Positions 9,675-19,225 of a DNA stretch of 64,000 nt are shown here, piece after piece. The DNA comes from JALJPB01 sp034111045 (lineage in GTDB: Bacteria; Pseudomonadota; Gammaproteobacteria; Enterobacterales; Alteromonadaceae), in assembly GCA_034111045.1 (NCBI GenBank), contig JAWUYA010000050.1:1-64000 (forward strand). Direction: 5' to 3'. The position numbers and the translations under genes were made by a program. Below the pieces are notes generated by a model. That model searched no databases, was not told the origin of the DNA, and saw nothing but the letters and a program-made list of their open reading frames with translations. Each line of letters starts with the position of its first letter. Position 1 is the first letter of the stretch.

Positions 9675-9920
9675 ATGAGTTAATACGTTTTGACAATCAA
9701 GTTAGACACTCAGTTAGAGTTATAGTTAAAAATGAAAGCGTCGGTTAACCTCTTGATCCACTCTGTGAATACTAACTTATAATAACCTTTGCTGGGTGTT
9801 ATCAAAATGACTAGCGAGGATGTAAGTGGTTATTGGCGTTAAAAAAAACTGAAATACTTTCAGTTTGGTCAGATTATTTACGGTATCAGTTTTTACTTTA
9901 ACATGTGAATTTTGTTAGCG

Positions 9921-10223
9921 TTAATGAACGCGATAAGCAGGGAGTTCAACGCGATCTAACTTTAACGCTTTTAAACTCACTTGGCCTTGGTAACAAGAGT
10001 CACCGTCACCACTAAATTCAAAATCATAAAGACTGAAGAGGTAAAAACCTTCTTTTTTAGTAAATTTAAAACGGCTAGACCGTCGAGCAATCGCGATAAA
10101 TTGTAGTTCTTCATTCTGGCAATACTGTTGACAGTGCTTGAGTGCCGCTTCAGATACTTTTCTGATGTAAACGAAGTACCAGCATATTAAACATAAACCA
10201 AGTAAATAATAAATATTTTCCAT
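9921..10223 (-). CDS. DUF3301 family small membrane-anchored protein
   Basis: A 100-residue protein with one N-terminal membrane helix (IYYLLGLCLICWYFVYI), then a cytoplasmic-looking domain with CQQYCQNEELQFI and RSSRFKFTKKEGFYLFSLYDFEFS, the recognisable DUF3301 pattern. The function of the family is unknown. It lies 18 bases after the DUF3549 gene on the same strand. This pair, set divergently from truC, is a common arrangement in marine gammaproteobacteria as far as I recall, and suggests a shared operon. Confidence 0.8.
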   Translation of the reverse strand: MENIYYLLGLCLICWYFVYIRKVSEAALKHCQQYCQNEELQFIAIARRSSRFKFTKKEGFYLFSLYDFEFSGDGDSCYQGQVSLKALKLDRVELPAYRVH

Positions 10224-10241
10224 TGTTATCTGTCTTACTCT

Positions 10242-11300
10242 CTAATTATTTGTGGTAAATAATGAACCAATGGCTTGAACGAGTTCATTACTACGGTTCG
10301 GCGCTCTCATACATTGAAATATATTGGGCCTTATGACAGGAATAGCAACCAAGTCTTTAAATATTGCCGTAAAAAGGGGCTGATTTTTTGTTTGAACTAA
10401 ACACTCTAAATAACGCATTAGTAACTCAGGTGTTTGCCATAATATCCAGCAGCGACCTGCAAGAGTAATTAATACTGCCGTTGATAAATCGTTGCTTTTT
10501 AATAATTGATCAGCAAAAGTCATGACATGAGGGTGATGGCAACTCGAAGAGAGTGCTCTGAGTAAATACTGCTGAATTTCAATACAATTGTCTTTATTTT
10601 CTGACTCAAAATACTTATTGATAATACTATCAATAAGTTCAACACAGAGTTTTTCATTTTCTAAGGCACTGCATAATGGCAACAAAACTTCAGTGGCTAA
10701 ATTTGGTAGAGCCTGAATTAGTAACGGGGTATTTTCAGCTTCATTTATTCTTGCCGCAAAGTCGCTAATACCCTGTACACCAATACCATGCCAATTCTCC
10801 CAACCTAACACACCAGAAATATATTGTTTACATAGCCGAAAGTATTGACTATGAGGTTGTTTCACATCAAGTTTTATTTTGCTATTTAACGCTGCAAGTT
10901 TGTATTGAGTGGGGGTGAAATGATAGGGGTTATTTTTCAATAACTCCTCTTGTTTATCGTTAGGATCAATCGTTAGATCAGATCCCAATGCCTCAACAAT
11001 GATGGCAACAAAATGATCTCTTGCTCCTTGATTCAATAAACCACGTTCATCAACAGGTATTTTTACAAACCATAAAAACAGCTGTGACGGCTGTTTTTGC
11101 CAAAATGAAATAGCTATAAAGGCATGGCCCTGAGACGGATAAGGGTAGGGTAGTTGATTTAATTCTATTTTATTAAATTGCTCTTTGGATATTTTATCGA
11201 CTCTACGCCCTAAATCGTAAATCCGGTATTGGCTGTTTGATAAGGCGAGTAATTCACTGATAGTAGCGATATTCGTATGAGAGCTTGGGATTTGAGACAT
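10242..11300 (-). CDS. DUF3549 family protein
   Basis: A 352-residue soluble, helix-rich protein of the DUF3549 type: an N-terminal region with YRIYDLGRRVDKI, then LPYPYPSQGHAFIAISFW and FLWFVKIPVDERGLL, followed by an all-helical repeat-like C-terminal half (LPLCSALENEKLCVELID, LLRALSSSCHHPHVM) that looks like an alpha solenoid. No catalytic motif or membrane segment is visible and no biochemical role is established for the family. It is divergent from truC with a 122-base shared promoter region and precedes the DUF3301 gene. Confidence 0.8.
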   Translation of the reverse strand: MSQIPSSHTNIATISELLALSNSQYRIYDLGRRVDKISKEQFNKIELNQLPYPYPSQGHAFIAISFWQKQPSQLFLWFVKIPVDERGLLNQGARDHFVAIIVEALGSDLTIDPNDKQEELLKNNPYHFTPTQYKLAALNSKIKLDVKQPHSQYFRLCKQYISGVLGWENWHGIGVQGISDFAARINEAENTPLLIQALPNLATEVLLPLCSALENEKLCVELIDSIINKYFESENKDNCIEIQQYLLRALSSSCHHPHVMTFADQLLKSNDLSTAVLITLAGRCWILWQTPELLMRYLECLVQTKNQPLFTAIFKDLVAIPVIRPNIFQCMRAPNRSNELVQAIGSLFTTNN

Positions 11301-11422
11301 ATATAATTGAATTTAATAATAACTGAATATTGTATCGAAGCCACATTATAGAGATAATTATTGATTTACACCAAGGTAAATATTGATCAAATCAAGTGAA
11401 CAAAGCCAGTTGAGTTAAATAG

Positions 11423-12223
11423 ATGAGCAATAACATGACAACAGAACATTTAAGTGGTTTAAAAGAAGTTGAAAAAGAATATGAACGGAACCGGCCACAG
11501 TTAACCATTTTATATCAAGATAACTATTTAGTTGCGATAGATAAACCAGCAGGGCTTTTTGTTCATCGAAGCTTTATGGATAAAGATGAAGTTTATTTTG
11601 CCCTGCAACTTGTACGAGATTTAGTTGGTCAATATGTTTATCCTGTACATCGTTTAGATAGACCTACATCGGGGGTTTTATTGTTTGCTTTAACCAAAGA
11701 GGTGGCACAAAAAATGGGGGCAGCTTTCAGCCACAACGAAGGTAATAGAAACATTGAAAAGACTTATTATGCGTTAACTCGTGGTCACTTGTTTGGTGAA
11801 AGTTTGATTGATTACGCTCTTAAAGAAAAGCTTGATAAGTTGGGGGATAAAAATGTAAGTCGAGACAAACTGCCTCAAGAAGCACGAACGCATTATCAAT
11901 CAATAAAAACAGCAACTTTGCCAATAGCCATCGGACAATATGACAGTGTTCGCTATTCGCTGATTAAGTTATCACCTCAAACAGGACGACGGCATCAAAT
12001 TCGTCGTCATCTGGCTCATTTGCGTCATCCTATCATTGGTGATATTAATTATGGTGACAACCTACAAAATCCTTTTTTTATTAAGCATTTTGGCTTTAAA
12101 CGGTTAATGTTAATTGCCAAAGAATTGTCGTTTATTCATCCTATAACCAATAAAAAAATCACTATTGCGGCCCCTTTTGACGAACATTGGCAGCAAGTCT
12201 TCACCTTGTTATCTTGGAAGTAA
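11423..12223 (+). CDS. truC: tRNA pseudouridine(65) synthase TruC
   Basis: A 266-residue RluA-family pseudouridine synthase. The catalytic motif HRLDRPTSGVLLFAL holds the nucleophilic Asp. The motif after ILYQDNYLVAIDKPAGLFVH and the late LSPQTGRRHQIRRHLAHLRHPIIGD are the other two family signatures. TruC makes pseudouridine at position 65 of tRNA-Ile and tRNA-Asp. The specific assignment rests on the short length without an S4 domain and the DUF3549/DUF3301 neighbours. It ends 4 bases from the convergent lipoprotein gene, leaving almost no room for separate terminators. Confidence 0.88.
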   Translation: MSNNMTTEHLSGLKEVEKEYERNRPQLTILYQDNYLVAIDKPAGLFVHRSFMDKDEVYFALQLVRDLVGQYVYPVHRLDRPTSGVLLFALTKEVAQKMGAAFSHNEGNRNIEKTYYALTRGHLFGESLIDYALKEKLDKLGDKNVSRDKLPQEARTHYQSIKTATLPIAIGQYDSVRYSLIKLSPQTGRRHQIRRHLAHLRHPIIGDINYGDNLQNPFFIKHFGFKRLMLIAKELSFIHPITNKKITIAAPFDEHWQQVFTLLSWK

Positions 12224-12227
12224 ATAA

Positions 12228-12608
12228 TTACAGCGAGCCACTTATGGTCACTGCATTAATATCATTAGCAATCAATGTGGAATACTGATCTGTTTTATCA
12301 CTTGATTGGTTTTCAAGTAATTTATCACCTCGAATAGAGACAAAGTTTACAAAAGCGGTTGTTTTATTTTGTGTTTGACTTTGTTTAGAAAAAGCTAACA
12401 TCATCGCTTGATCAGCCGTCATTGGTCTATTTAATAATGAGGCCATTAAATGATAATCCGATGCAAATGATTTTTTAATGGTATTTTCATTAGCAGAGTT
12501 GAATTCCACTCGTTCAAAGTTCGATGCGTGATATTTATTAGCAGAATTACTGCAAGAAAATAATGTGAATGTGACTAATATCAAGCCAATAATTTTTAAT
12601 AATTTCAT
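12228..12608 (-). CDS. Small predicted lipoprotein of unknown function
   Basis: A 126-residue protein with a lipoprotein signal ending in TLFSC. The mature part is polar, lacks Cys apart from the acylated one, and has no motif I recognise; the segment MASLLNRPMTADQAMMLAFSK may form a helix. It is convergent with truC, with only 4 bases between stop codons. It is probably membrane-anchored on the periplasmic side. Function unknown. Confidence 0.65.
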   Translation of the reverse strand: MKLLKIIGLILVTFTLFSCSNSANKYHASNFERVEFNSANENTIKKSFASDYHLMASLLNRPMTADQAMMLAFSKQSQTQNKTTAFVNFVSIRGDKLLENQSSDKTDQYSTLIANDINAVTISGSL

Positions 12609-12836
12609 AGGTTAGCTACAACATTTATTGTTTACTTAAACTATGAGTCGCAAGTGTTGTGCCAAAGAGTTTTTTGACTATTTATATTCAGTGAAGGATT
12701 TTATCAAATGACACCTAGATCATTGAAAAAAACAAGGATATATTTTTAAAACTAAATTATTAATCTGGTAAGTTGCTAGAGATGTTTAAGGTGGAATGCT
12801 GAGTGTCAAAAATTTAACTATGGGATTTAAACATAA

Positions 12837-12869
12837 TTAAAAAGCACTTAGGAGATAATCTAAGTGCTT
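12837..12869 (-). terminator. Intrinsic terminator after dapD
   Basis: AAGCACTTAG (12842-12851) and CTAAGTGCTT (12860-12869) pair perfectly over 10 bp with an 8-base loop. Read on the minus strand the stem is followed by TTTTTAATT. It lies 35 bases past the dapD stop. Confidence 0.8.
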
Positions 12870-12903
12870 GATAAGCTGTGTGTGAGTGAAGACGCTTTAA
12901 CGT

Positions 12904-13734
12904 TTAATCTTCAGATATTGAGCGAAGTAGGGCGTTTATGCCTACTTTAGCACGGGTCTTAGCATCTACTTTTTTAACTATAATAGCCGCATATAAACTG
13001 TAAGTGCCACATTTCGATGGTAAGTTACCAGGTACAACAACAGAGCCTGCGGGAACACGGCCATAATGAACTTCACCGGTTTCTCTGTCAAAAATTCGCG
13101 TACTTTGACCAATATAAACGCCCATTGAAATAACGGCTCCTTCTTCAATTATGACCCCTTCAACAATTTCTGAGCGAGCGCCAATAAAGCAGTTATCTTC
13201 AATAATTGTTGGTCCAGCTTGTAATGGCTCTAGTACCCCACCAATACCAACACCTCCTGATAAATGTACATTTTTACCTATCTGAGCACATGAGCCAACA
13301 GTTGCCCAACCATCAATCATACAGCCTTCATCAACAAAAGCACCGATATTGACAAAGCTAGGCATAACGACAACATTTTTACCTATAAAGCTGCCCGTAC
13401 GTACAGATGCTCCAGGTACTACTCGCACACCATCTGCTTCAAACATTTCTTGAGTGTAACCTTTGTATTTCATTGGAACTTTATCAAAAAAAGTACTTTC
13501 AGCGCCATCGATAACTTCGTTGTCCCAAATCCGAAAAGATAATAAAACTGCTTTTTTTAGCCATTGGTGTACAACCCATTCACCTGCGATTTTTTCAGCA
13601 ACACGGGCCGAGCCATCATTTAATGCGGCTAGTGCATCTAAAACCGCTTTTTTTATTTCACTTGATACTGTTGCTGGGGTGATATCATTGCGCTGTTCAA
13701 AAGCGTTTTCTATTATCGTTTGTAATGTGCTCAT
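12904..13734 (-). CDS. dapD: 2,3,4,5-tetrahydropyridine-2,6-dicarboxylate N-succinyltransferase
   Basis: A 276-residue hexapeptide-repeat acyltransferase, the usual length for DapD. It transfers succinyl from succinyl-CoA to tetrahydrodipicolinate in the succinylase route to meso-diaminopimelate and lysine. Seen directly: an N-terminal helical domain (WVVHQWLKKAVLLSFRI), then the left-handed beta helix with FVNIGAFVDEGCMIDGWATVGS and GGVLEPLQAGPTIIEDNCFIGA, which carry the active-site Asp and Glu region. AAGGAT precedes the ATG. It follows glnD by 40 or so bases, the same gene order as in Escherichia coli, and ends in a clear terminator. Confidence 0.97.
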   Translation of the reverse strand: MSTLQTIIENAFEQRNDITPATVSSEIKKAVLDALAALNDGSARVAEKIAGEWVVHQWLKKAVLLSFRIWDNEVIDGAESTFFDKVPMKYKGYTQEMFEADGVRVVPGASVRTGSFIGKNVVVMPSFVNIGAFVDEGCMIDGWATVGSCAQIGKNVHLSGGVGIGGVLEPLQAGPTIIEDNCFIGARSEIVEGVIIEEGAVISMGVYIGQSTRIFDRETGEVHYGRVPAGSVVVPGNLPSKCGTYSLYAAIIVKKVDAKTRAKVGINALLRSISED

Positions 13735-13774
13735 TTGTTATCCTTATAATGCTCAATTTAATAGTGTAAATATG

Positions 13775-16399
13775 TTAAGAAAGCTCTTCACACAATGTAT
13801 TGGTTAGGTCTATCTGTTCTTGTGCGGTTAATGCTTGATTATTACTATTTGAAATGGTGAAAACATCTTCTATTTTGTCACCAAAAGTGGTGATTTTGGC
13901 TGAATGTATATTAATATGATTATCTCTAAATATCCGAGAAATCATGGCTAATAACCCTGGGCGATCAGTTGACACTATTTCTAATAACAAACCACGTTTA
14001 TCATTGGTTTTAATAAAGCTCACTCGAGTTGGCGTCTTAAAATGTTTAAGTCTTTTTGAAATTGGTTGGGTTGTTATATTCGTTAATGTTTTTTCTGTTA
14101 AGGTTTTTGATATTGAATCAGCAATTTCAGCTGTACGTTTTTGATCTTTAATTGCTCTACCTCTTTGGTCTAAAACTACAAATGTATTTAAGGTATAACC
14201 CGACTTGCTGGTAATGATTTTAGCATCGTGAATGGATAGTTTTTTTGTCGCTAATAAAGCGACGGTTGCTGCAAAAATACTATTGTGATCTTTGGTGTAT
14301 ATAAATACCTGAGTGCCGCCGCGATAAGGAATAGGACTGATTAACACTAAAGGACTCTGACTTTCATGAGTTAAAATGTTTTGGCTATGCCATGAAATTT
14401 GTTCTGGTGTATAACGCAAAAAATAATCAGCCTTAAAATCATGCCATAAAGCACTTATTTCTGATTTTTCAATACCGAGTACAGTTAATAACTCCGTAGC
14501 CAAGCGTTGATTCTCACGAATTTTTGAGCGTAAATCGACCGGTTTTTCTAACCCCCTTCTAAATGCTCGTTTCGTATTATAATATAATTCTTCTAATAAG
14601 TTAGCTTTCCAACTATTCCATAAACTTTCATTTGTCGCTCTCATATCAGCAACAGTTAAGCAATATAAAAAGTCGAGGTGGGCTTCATCACGAACAATTC
14701 CACCAAATTTTTGAATAACCGTTTCATCTGAAATATCTCGACGTTGAGCGGTAACCGACATTAATAAATGATGTTTCACTAACCATGAAATCATCCTTCC
14801 ATCATGATCATTTAATTGGTGAGTTTTACTAAAAGCGAGTGCATCAATAGCACCAAGTTCGGCATGGTCCCCACCTCGTCCTTTAGCAATATCATGAAAG
14901 ACACCAGCAAGAAAAAGAACCTCGGGCTTACGATTTCGTTGTACTATTTTAGAACATAACGGAAATTGATGGTTATGCTCGGTTTGACTAAAACGATAAA
15001 GGTTTTTAATTAAGCGATAGCTATGTTCATCAACAGAATATGCATGAAACAAATCAAACTGCATTTGGCCAACTATATTTCGCCATTCTGGTAAATAGGC
15101 ACTTAAAATACTGTGGCGGTGCATTAAGGTGAAAGCTAACCCCAAACCTCTTGGATGACGAATAATTTCGATAAAGAGTCGCCGGCTTTCGGCGTAATCA
15201 CACAAACCTGAAATTAAGCGCCTGCGAGCGTTTCTCAATAATCTAAGTGTCTGAGAATGAATGCCCTTTATTTCATTATGTTGAGCAATCAGTAAAAATA
15301 TTTTCATGATCTTAATAGGGTTCAGAAAAACACGGGTATTGTCACTTTGGATTAGTCCGTTTGAATAATAAAAATCTCGGTCTATTATGGTTGTCTTTAT
15401 ACTATCGTCTTGCCTTAAAATAGCTTGCTCGAAATGCTGTAATAACATGGTATTTAATTCGGCAACACGACCAATAATACGAAAAAAGCGTTTCATCATT
15501 CTTTCTACAGCCGCTTTCCCTTGGTCACCAAAGCCCATTAATGTAGCAACATCAGCCTGATAATCAAACAGTAATCGGTTTTCACTGCGTCCGGCCACAA
15601 AATGCAGAGCGAAACGCATACGCCATAGATAGTTTTGACATTCTAATAATTCAAAAAATTCATTACGAGTTAAATAGTCATGTTCAACTAAATCCTCAAG
15701 AGAGTTTGCAGTAAAATGACGTTTGGCTACCCAACCTATAGTTTGAATGTCTCGAAGTCCACCAGGGTTTGCCTTTAAATTTGGTTCAAGGGTATAGGCG
15801 GCACCATGATATTGTTGATGGCGTTTCTCTTGTTCTTCACGTTTGGCAATAAAGAATTTTTTGGATGTCCAAAATATATCATCGCTCAGTAATGTTTGAA
15901 GTTGCTGGGCAAGTAATACATTGCCACATACAAGTCTCATTTCCATTAAATTAGTAGCAACAGTAACATCTTTAACTACTTGTTTTATGCATTCAGGTAC
16001 ACTTCTCACGCTATGACCAATATTAAGCCTAATGTCCCAAAGTTGTGTAATAAAAGCTGATATTTTTTCTTCAAGGACATTATCGATTTTATCTTGGGTG
16101 AGTAATAATAAGTCAACATCGGAGTGAGGGTGTAATTCTCCTCGTCCATAACCACCAACAGCAATAAGACTAATTTGATATTCATCTAGTTGATGTTGAC
16201 ACCATAGTTTTCTTAATACTTGATCAACAAACTCTGCTCGCGCAGCAATTAAATCACCTGTTTCTTCAAAAGAAAATTGTGCCTGTAACCATAAGTTAAA
16301 CGATTGGCTTAATTCACATAATTCAAAGCTGGTAAGTGCTTCTGTTGCTAGTGAAAGTGTTTCGATAAAAATTTCAGGTAAAATAGAATGCAGTTGCAC
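13775..16399 (-). CDS. glnD: Bifunctional uridylyltransferase/uridylyl-removing enzyme GlnD
   Basis: About 874 residues. The N-terminal nucleotidyltransferase has GGYGRGELHPHSDVDLLLL with the two catalytic Asp. A central HD domain reads FHDIAKGRGGDH and removes UMP. Two ACT domains close the protein (the last has STDRPGLLAMISRIF). GlnD senses glutamine and modifies PII proteins, controlling glutamine synthetase. I chose the GTG at 16399, just after AAGAGAAATCAAC; the frame extends to a TTG at 16444, but those 15 residues look unrelated and have no ribosome site. It lies between map and dapD as in related genomes. Confidence 0.95.
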   Translation of the reverse strand: MQLHSILPEIFIETLSLATEALTSFELCELSQSFNLWLQAQFSFEETGDLIAARAEFVDQVLRKLWCQHQLDEYQISLIAVGGYGRGELHPHSDVDLLLLTQDKIDNVLEEKISAFITQLWDIRLNIGHSVRSVPECIKQVVKDVTVATNLMEMRLVCGNVLLAQQLQTLLSDDIFWTSKKFFIAKREEQEKRHQQYHGAAYTLEPNLKANPGGLRDIQTIGWVAKRHFTANSLEDLVEHDYLTRNEFFELLECQNYLWRMRFALHFVAGRSENRLLFDYQADVATLMGFGDQGKAAVERMMKRFFRIIGRVAELNTMLLQHFEQAILRQDDSIKTTIIDRDFYYSNGLIQSDNTRVFLNPIKIMKIFLLIAQHNEIKGIHSQTLRLLRNARRRLISGLCDYAESRRLFIEIIRHPRGLGLAFTLMHRHSILSAYLPEWRNIVGQMQFDLFHAYSVDEHSYRLIKNLYRFSQTEHNHQFPLCSKIVQRNRKPEVLFLAGVFHDIAKGRGGDHAELGAIDALAFSKTHQLNDHDGRMISWLVKHHLLMSVTAQRRDISDETVIQKFGGIVRDEAHLDFLYCLTVADMRATNESLWNSWKANLLEELYYNTKRAFRRGLEKPVDLRSKIRENQRLATELLTVLGIEKSEISALWHDFKADYFLRYTPEQISWHSQNILTHESQSPLVLISPIPYRGGTQVFIYTKDHNSIFAATVALLATKKLSIHDAKIITSKSGYTLNTFVVLDQRGRAIKDQKRTAEIADSISKTLTEKTLTNITTQPISKRLKHFKTPTRVSFIKTNDKRGLLLEIVSTDRPGLLAMISRIFRDNHINIHSAKITTFGDKIEDVFTISNSNNQALTAQEQIDLTNTLCEELS

Positions 16400-16470
16400 G
16401 TTGATTTCTCTTTTTTTATAACAAGGAAATAATTTGATTTTCAATTATTTAGTTGTTGTTTCTCATAAGC

Positions 16471-17259
16471 CTAATTGTTTAATATACGAGGCAAAGACTC
16501 TTCTTTTCTTAACGTTAATATCTCACAGCCTGTTTTTGTCACTACAATAGTATGCTCCCATTGTGCTGATTTTTTACCGTCTATGGTAGTGACAGTCCAG
16601 TTGTCAACTTCATCAGTCACTGTCTGGGCACGACCTAAATTAATCATAGGCTCAATGGTAAAACACATACCTTCAAGCATTTTCTCTTTATCATTATTTT
16701 TATAATGAACAATTTGAGGTTCTTCATGAAATTCTAAGCCAATACCATGACCACAATATTCTTTAACAATGGAGTAACGGCCTGATTTTTTTATGAATTT
16801 TTGGATAGCAGCACCAATCTCGCCAAAAGCAATACCGGGTTTCACTTTTTTCAAACCAACATAAAGTGCTTCTTGAGTCACTCGGCATAAACGCTTGTCT
16901 TCTGGAGAGCCTTCACCAATGATAAACATTTTACTGGTGTCACCATGGTATTTATCTTTAATCACTGTAATGTCTAGATTGACAATATCACCATCTTTGA
17001 GCGCTATATTATTAGGAATACCATGACAAACAACCTGGTTAACCGAGGTACAAATAGATTTTGGAAAATTATGGTAGTTTAATGGTGCTGATATGGCTTG
17101 TTGAACCTTTTCAGTAAAATCAGCACAAAGAGTATTTAATTGGTTAGTGGTTATACCAGCTTTTACATGAGGAGTAATCATTTCTAATACGTCTGCGGCA
17201 AGTTGCCCAGCAATACGCATTTTTTCTATCTCTTCCTGACTTTTGATTTTTATAGCCAT
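16471..17259 (-). CDS. map: Type I methionine aminopeptidase
   Basis: A 262-residue metallopeptidase that removes the initiator Met from nascent proteins. The five metal ligands of the pita-bread fold can be followed: Asp in VNLDITVIKDKYHGDTSKMF (two Asp), His in GHGIGLEFHEEP, Glu in FTIEPMI and Glu in WEHTIVVT. Length matches the bacterial type Ia enzyme without an N-terminal extension. GAGGG precedes the ATG. In many relatives map faces rpsB as it does here, with a DsbA-like gene lying in between in this window. Confidence 0.96.
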   Translation of the reverse strand: MAIKIKSQEEIEKMRIAGQLAADVLEMITPHVKAGITTNQLNTLCADFTEKVQQAISAPLNYHNFPKSICTSVNQVVCHGIPNNIALKDGDIVNLDITVIKDKYHGDTSKMFIIGEGSPEDKRLCRVTQEALYVGLKKVKPGIAFGEIGAAIQKFIKKSGRYSIVKEYCGHGIGLEFHEEPQIVHYKNNDKEKMLEGMCFTIEPMINLGRAQTVTDEVDNWTVTTIDGKKSAQWEHTIVVTKTGCEILTLRKEESLPRILNN

Positions 17260-17362
17260 TTAACCCTCAATTATTAATGTTTTGTCACTTAAAATGTGTG
17301 ACATTTTACTTGCTCAATTTATTGTTTTTTTATTTTAACTTAACTCAATGATATTTTAAATA

Positions 17363-17968
17363 TTATTTATTGATCTCTAAATTAATAGCCTCTATTACAG
17401 ATTCTGGCTGTGTTAAATATAAATTATGATTAAGCAAAATAAGTTGATTTTCAACCGCTAATAATAAAGCAGGAATAGCTGTAGTATTTATCAATTCTTG
17501 AAATTCAAACACATGATGCACAATACTTTCAGCATCTTTAGTTAATTTGTTGTTGTTAAATACTTTACTCGGAGGTGATATTTTATATTCATTTATAATA
17601 TCAGCAAAATCAGATTCAGTTGTTAACGCTAATCCTTGTTCAAAATGTTGTTTTTGAATGGCGTTAATTAAAGGTAATACCAGTTGAGGCGATTTTGATT
17701 GGGTCCATGCAAGTAAATTAGCGCTAAGGGTTGAGTCTTTTTCTTGTGATAACTCGTCTATATAGTTAGATGAAAAGCGTATGTTTGAATCGTTAATTAT
17801 AGCGTCTAATGTGAGTTGATTGATTAATTCATCTCCTTCGTATCGTGCACTATGCAAGAGGTTGAGTGGCATTTCTGGAAAAGCTGCTGAGATGCAATTA
17901 ACTAAAGAGGTCGTTGCATAGCTCCAAGGACAATGCGTGTCATAAATAAAAAATAGTTCAGCATTCAT
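17363..17968 (-). CDS. DsbA-like thioredoxin-fold protein
   Basis: A 201-residue protein beginning MNAELFFIYDTHCPWSYAT. Strand 1, then CPWS, is the position of the CxxC redox motif in DsbA-family proteins, with the second Cys replaced by Ser. Helical insert and a C-terminal segment with NTTAIPALLLAVENQLILL, including the cis-Pro after Ile/Ala, complete the fold. No signal peptide is seen, so it is probably cytoplasmic and resembles FrnE/2-hydroxychromene isomerase-type members rather than periplasmic DsbA. The substrate is unknown. It is divergent from rpsB, 418 bases away. Confidence 0.65.
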   Translation of the reverse strand: MNAELFFIYDTHCPWSYATTSLVNCISAAFPEMPLNLLHSARYEGDELINQLTLDAIINDSNIRFSSNYIDELSQEKDSTLSANLLAWTQSKSPQLVLPLINAIQKQHFEQGLALTTESDFADIINEYKISPPSKVFNNNKLTKDAESIVHHVFEFQELINTTAIPALLLAVENQLILLNHNLYLTQPESVIEAINLEINK

Positions 17969-18164
17969 GTATAGAGGGCTCTGATATTATGGTTTGATGT
18001 AAGCCATTATTTTAACGTGTGTTCCTTAAATAGCCTATATAATTTATTAAAATATAGCGATTTTTTCGATGTATACAGATTTCTTTCTTTTACTGGCACT
18101 ACTGGTTTAGCTAGTTAGTAGGATACTTTTTATGTTTTTTATAGTTAATTATTTTATTTTATGT

Positions 18165-18386
18165 TATAAATTGCGGCGCTAAATTAATTGCTACTATTTT
18201 ACTTGTTTTTTTAGTCGGTTATTTTAGTCAAATAATAGATGCTACCAAGTGTGGTATTAAACATAAACTCACATACATCTTTTTAAGATATACCGGGGTG
18301 CTCAGCTGATTTTATCATAAGATAAGCAGTAATAAGAGTTGTGTATATTAGGTGTATGAACGCTTAACCCCATAAAGGAAAATAAA
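18165..18386 (+). promoter_or_regulatory. rpsB promoter and putative S2 autoregulatory leader
   Basis: A TATAAA box (18165-18170) followed by a GC-rich discriminator (TTGCGGCGCT) suggests a growth-rate-type promoter, giving a leader of about 210 bases. Inside it GGGGT (18295-18299) can pair with ACCCC (18367-18371) that lies only 5 bases before the AAAGGA ribosome site of rpsB. S2 is known to repress rpsB-tsf translation through its leader in gammaproteobacteria; that this leader works so is inference. The rest of the 418-base gap up to the DsbA-like gene holds nothing I recognise. Confidence 0.5.
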
Positions 18387-19115
18387 ATGCCAAATGTTTC
18401 AATGCGCGATATGCTTAAAGCTGGTGTTCACTTCGGACACAAAACTCGTTACTGGAATCCAAAAATGAAGCAGTTCATTTTTGGTGCACGTGATAAAGTT
18501 CATATCATTAATTTAGAACAAACTGTTCCTATGTTTAATGAAGCCTTAGCTGTTTTAAACAATGTATCGTCCAAGAAAGGTAAAGTGTTATTTGTTGGTA
18601 CTAAACGTGCTGCAAGTGATGCGATTAAAAATGCTGCAATTAAATCTGACCAATTTTTCGTTAATCACCGTTGGTTAGGTGGCATGCTAACAAACTGGAA
18701 AACAGTACGCCAATCAATCAAACGTTTAAAAGATCTTGAAGCTCAAAGCTCTGATGGTACTTTTGAAGCGCTTACTAAAAAAGAAGCGTTAATGCGTACG
18801 CGTGAAATGGAAAAACTAGACAAGAGTCTAGGTGGTATTAAAAACATGGGTGGCTTACCTGACGTTTTATTTATCATTGATGCTGATCACGAGCACATTG
18901 CTATTAAAGAAGCTAACAATCTAGGTATTCCAGTTATTTCTGTTGTTGATACTAACTCAAATCCTGACAATATCGATTACATCATTCCAGGTAACGATGA
19001 TGCAATCCGTTCAATTACTTTATATCTTGATTCTGCAGCCGATGCAGTTCTTGAAGGTCGTGAACAAAATATTGTAGTACAGGCTGAAAAAGATGGTTTT
19101 GTTGAAGCTGAATAA
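18387..19115 (+). CDS. rpsB: 30S ribosomal protein S2
   Basis: A 242-residue protein that starts MPNVSMRDMLKAGVHFGHKT and contains NPKMKQFIFGARDKVHIINL, FVNHRWLGGMLTNWKT and PVISVVDTNSNP, all S2 signatures. S2 binds late in 30S assembly near the head-body junction. AAAGGA is well placed before the ATG. It is followed by a strong hairpin and then tsf, forming the conserved rpsB-tsf unit. Confidence 0.99.
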   Translation: MPNVSMRDMLKAGVHFGHKTRYWNPKMKQFIFGARDKVHIINLEQTVPMFNEALAVLNNVSSKKGKVLFVGTKRAASDAIKNAAIKSDQFFVNHRWLGGMLTNWKTVRQSIKRLKDLEAQSSDGTFEALTKKEALMRTREMEKLDKSLGGIKNMGGLPDVLFIIDADHEHIAIKEANNLGIPVISVVDTNSNPDNIDYIIPGNDDAIRSITLYLDSAADAVLEGREQNIVVQAEKDGFVEAE

Positions 19116-19145
19116 TTAGCTTGGTACATACTATTTTTATCTTTT

Positions 19146-19172
19146 AAAGCAGAGGCCCAATGCCTCTGCTTT
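19146..19172 (+). terminator. Hairpin between rpsB and tsf (attenuating terminator)
   Basis: AAAGCAGAGGC (19146-19156) pairs perfectly with GCCTCTGCTTT (19162-19172) around a 5-base loop. Only a short T stretch follows, so it probably lowers rather than stops read-through into tsf. Confidence 0.75.
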
Positions 19173-19225
19173 AATGCATTTATTACCTACCATTAATTTG
19201 GTATTAAAATTCGAGGAATTATCCG

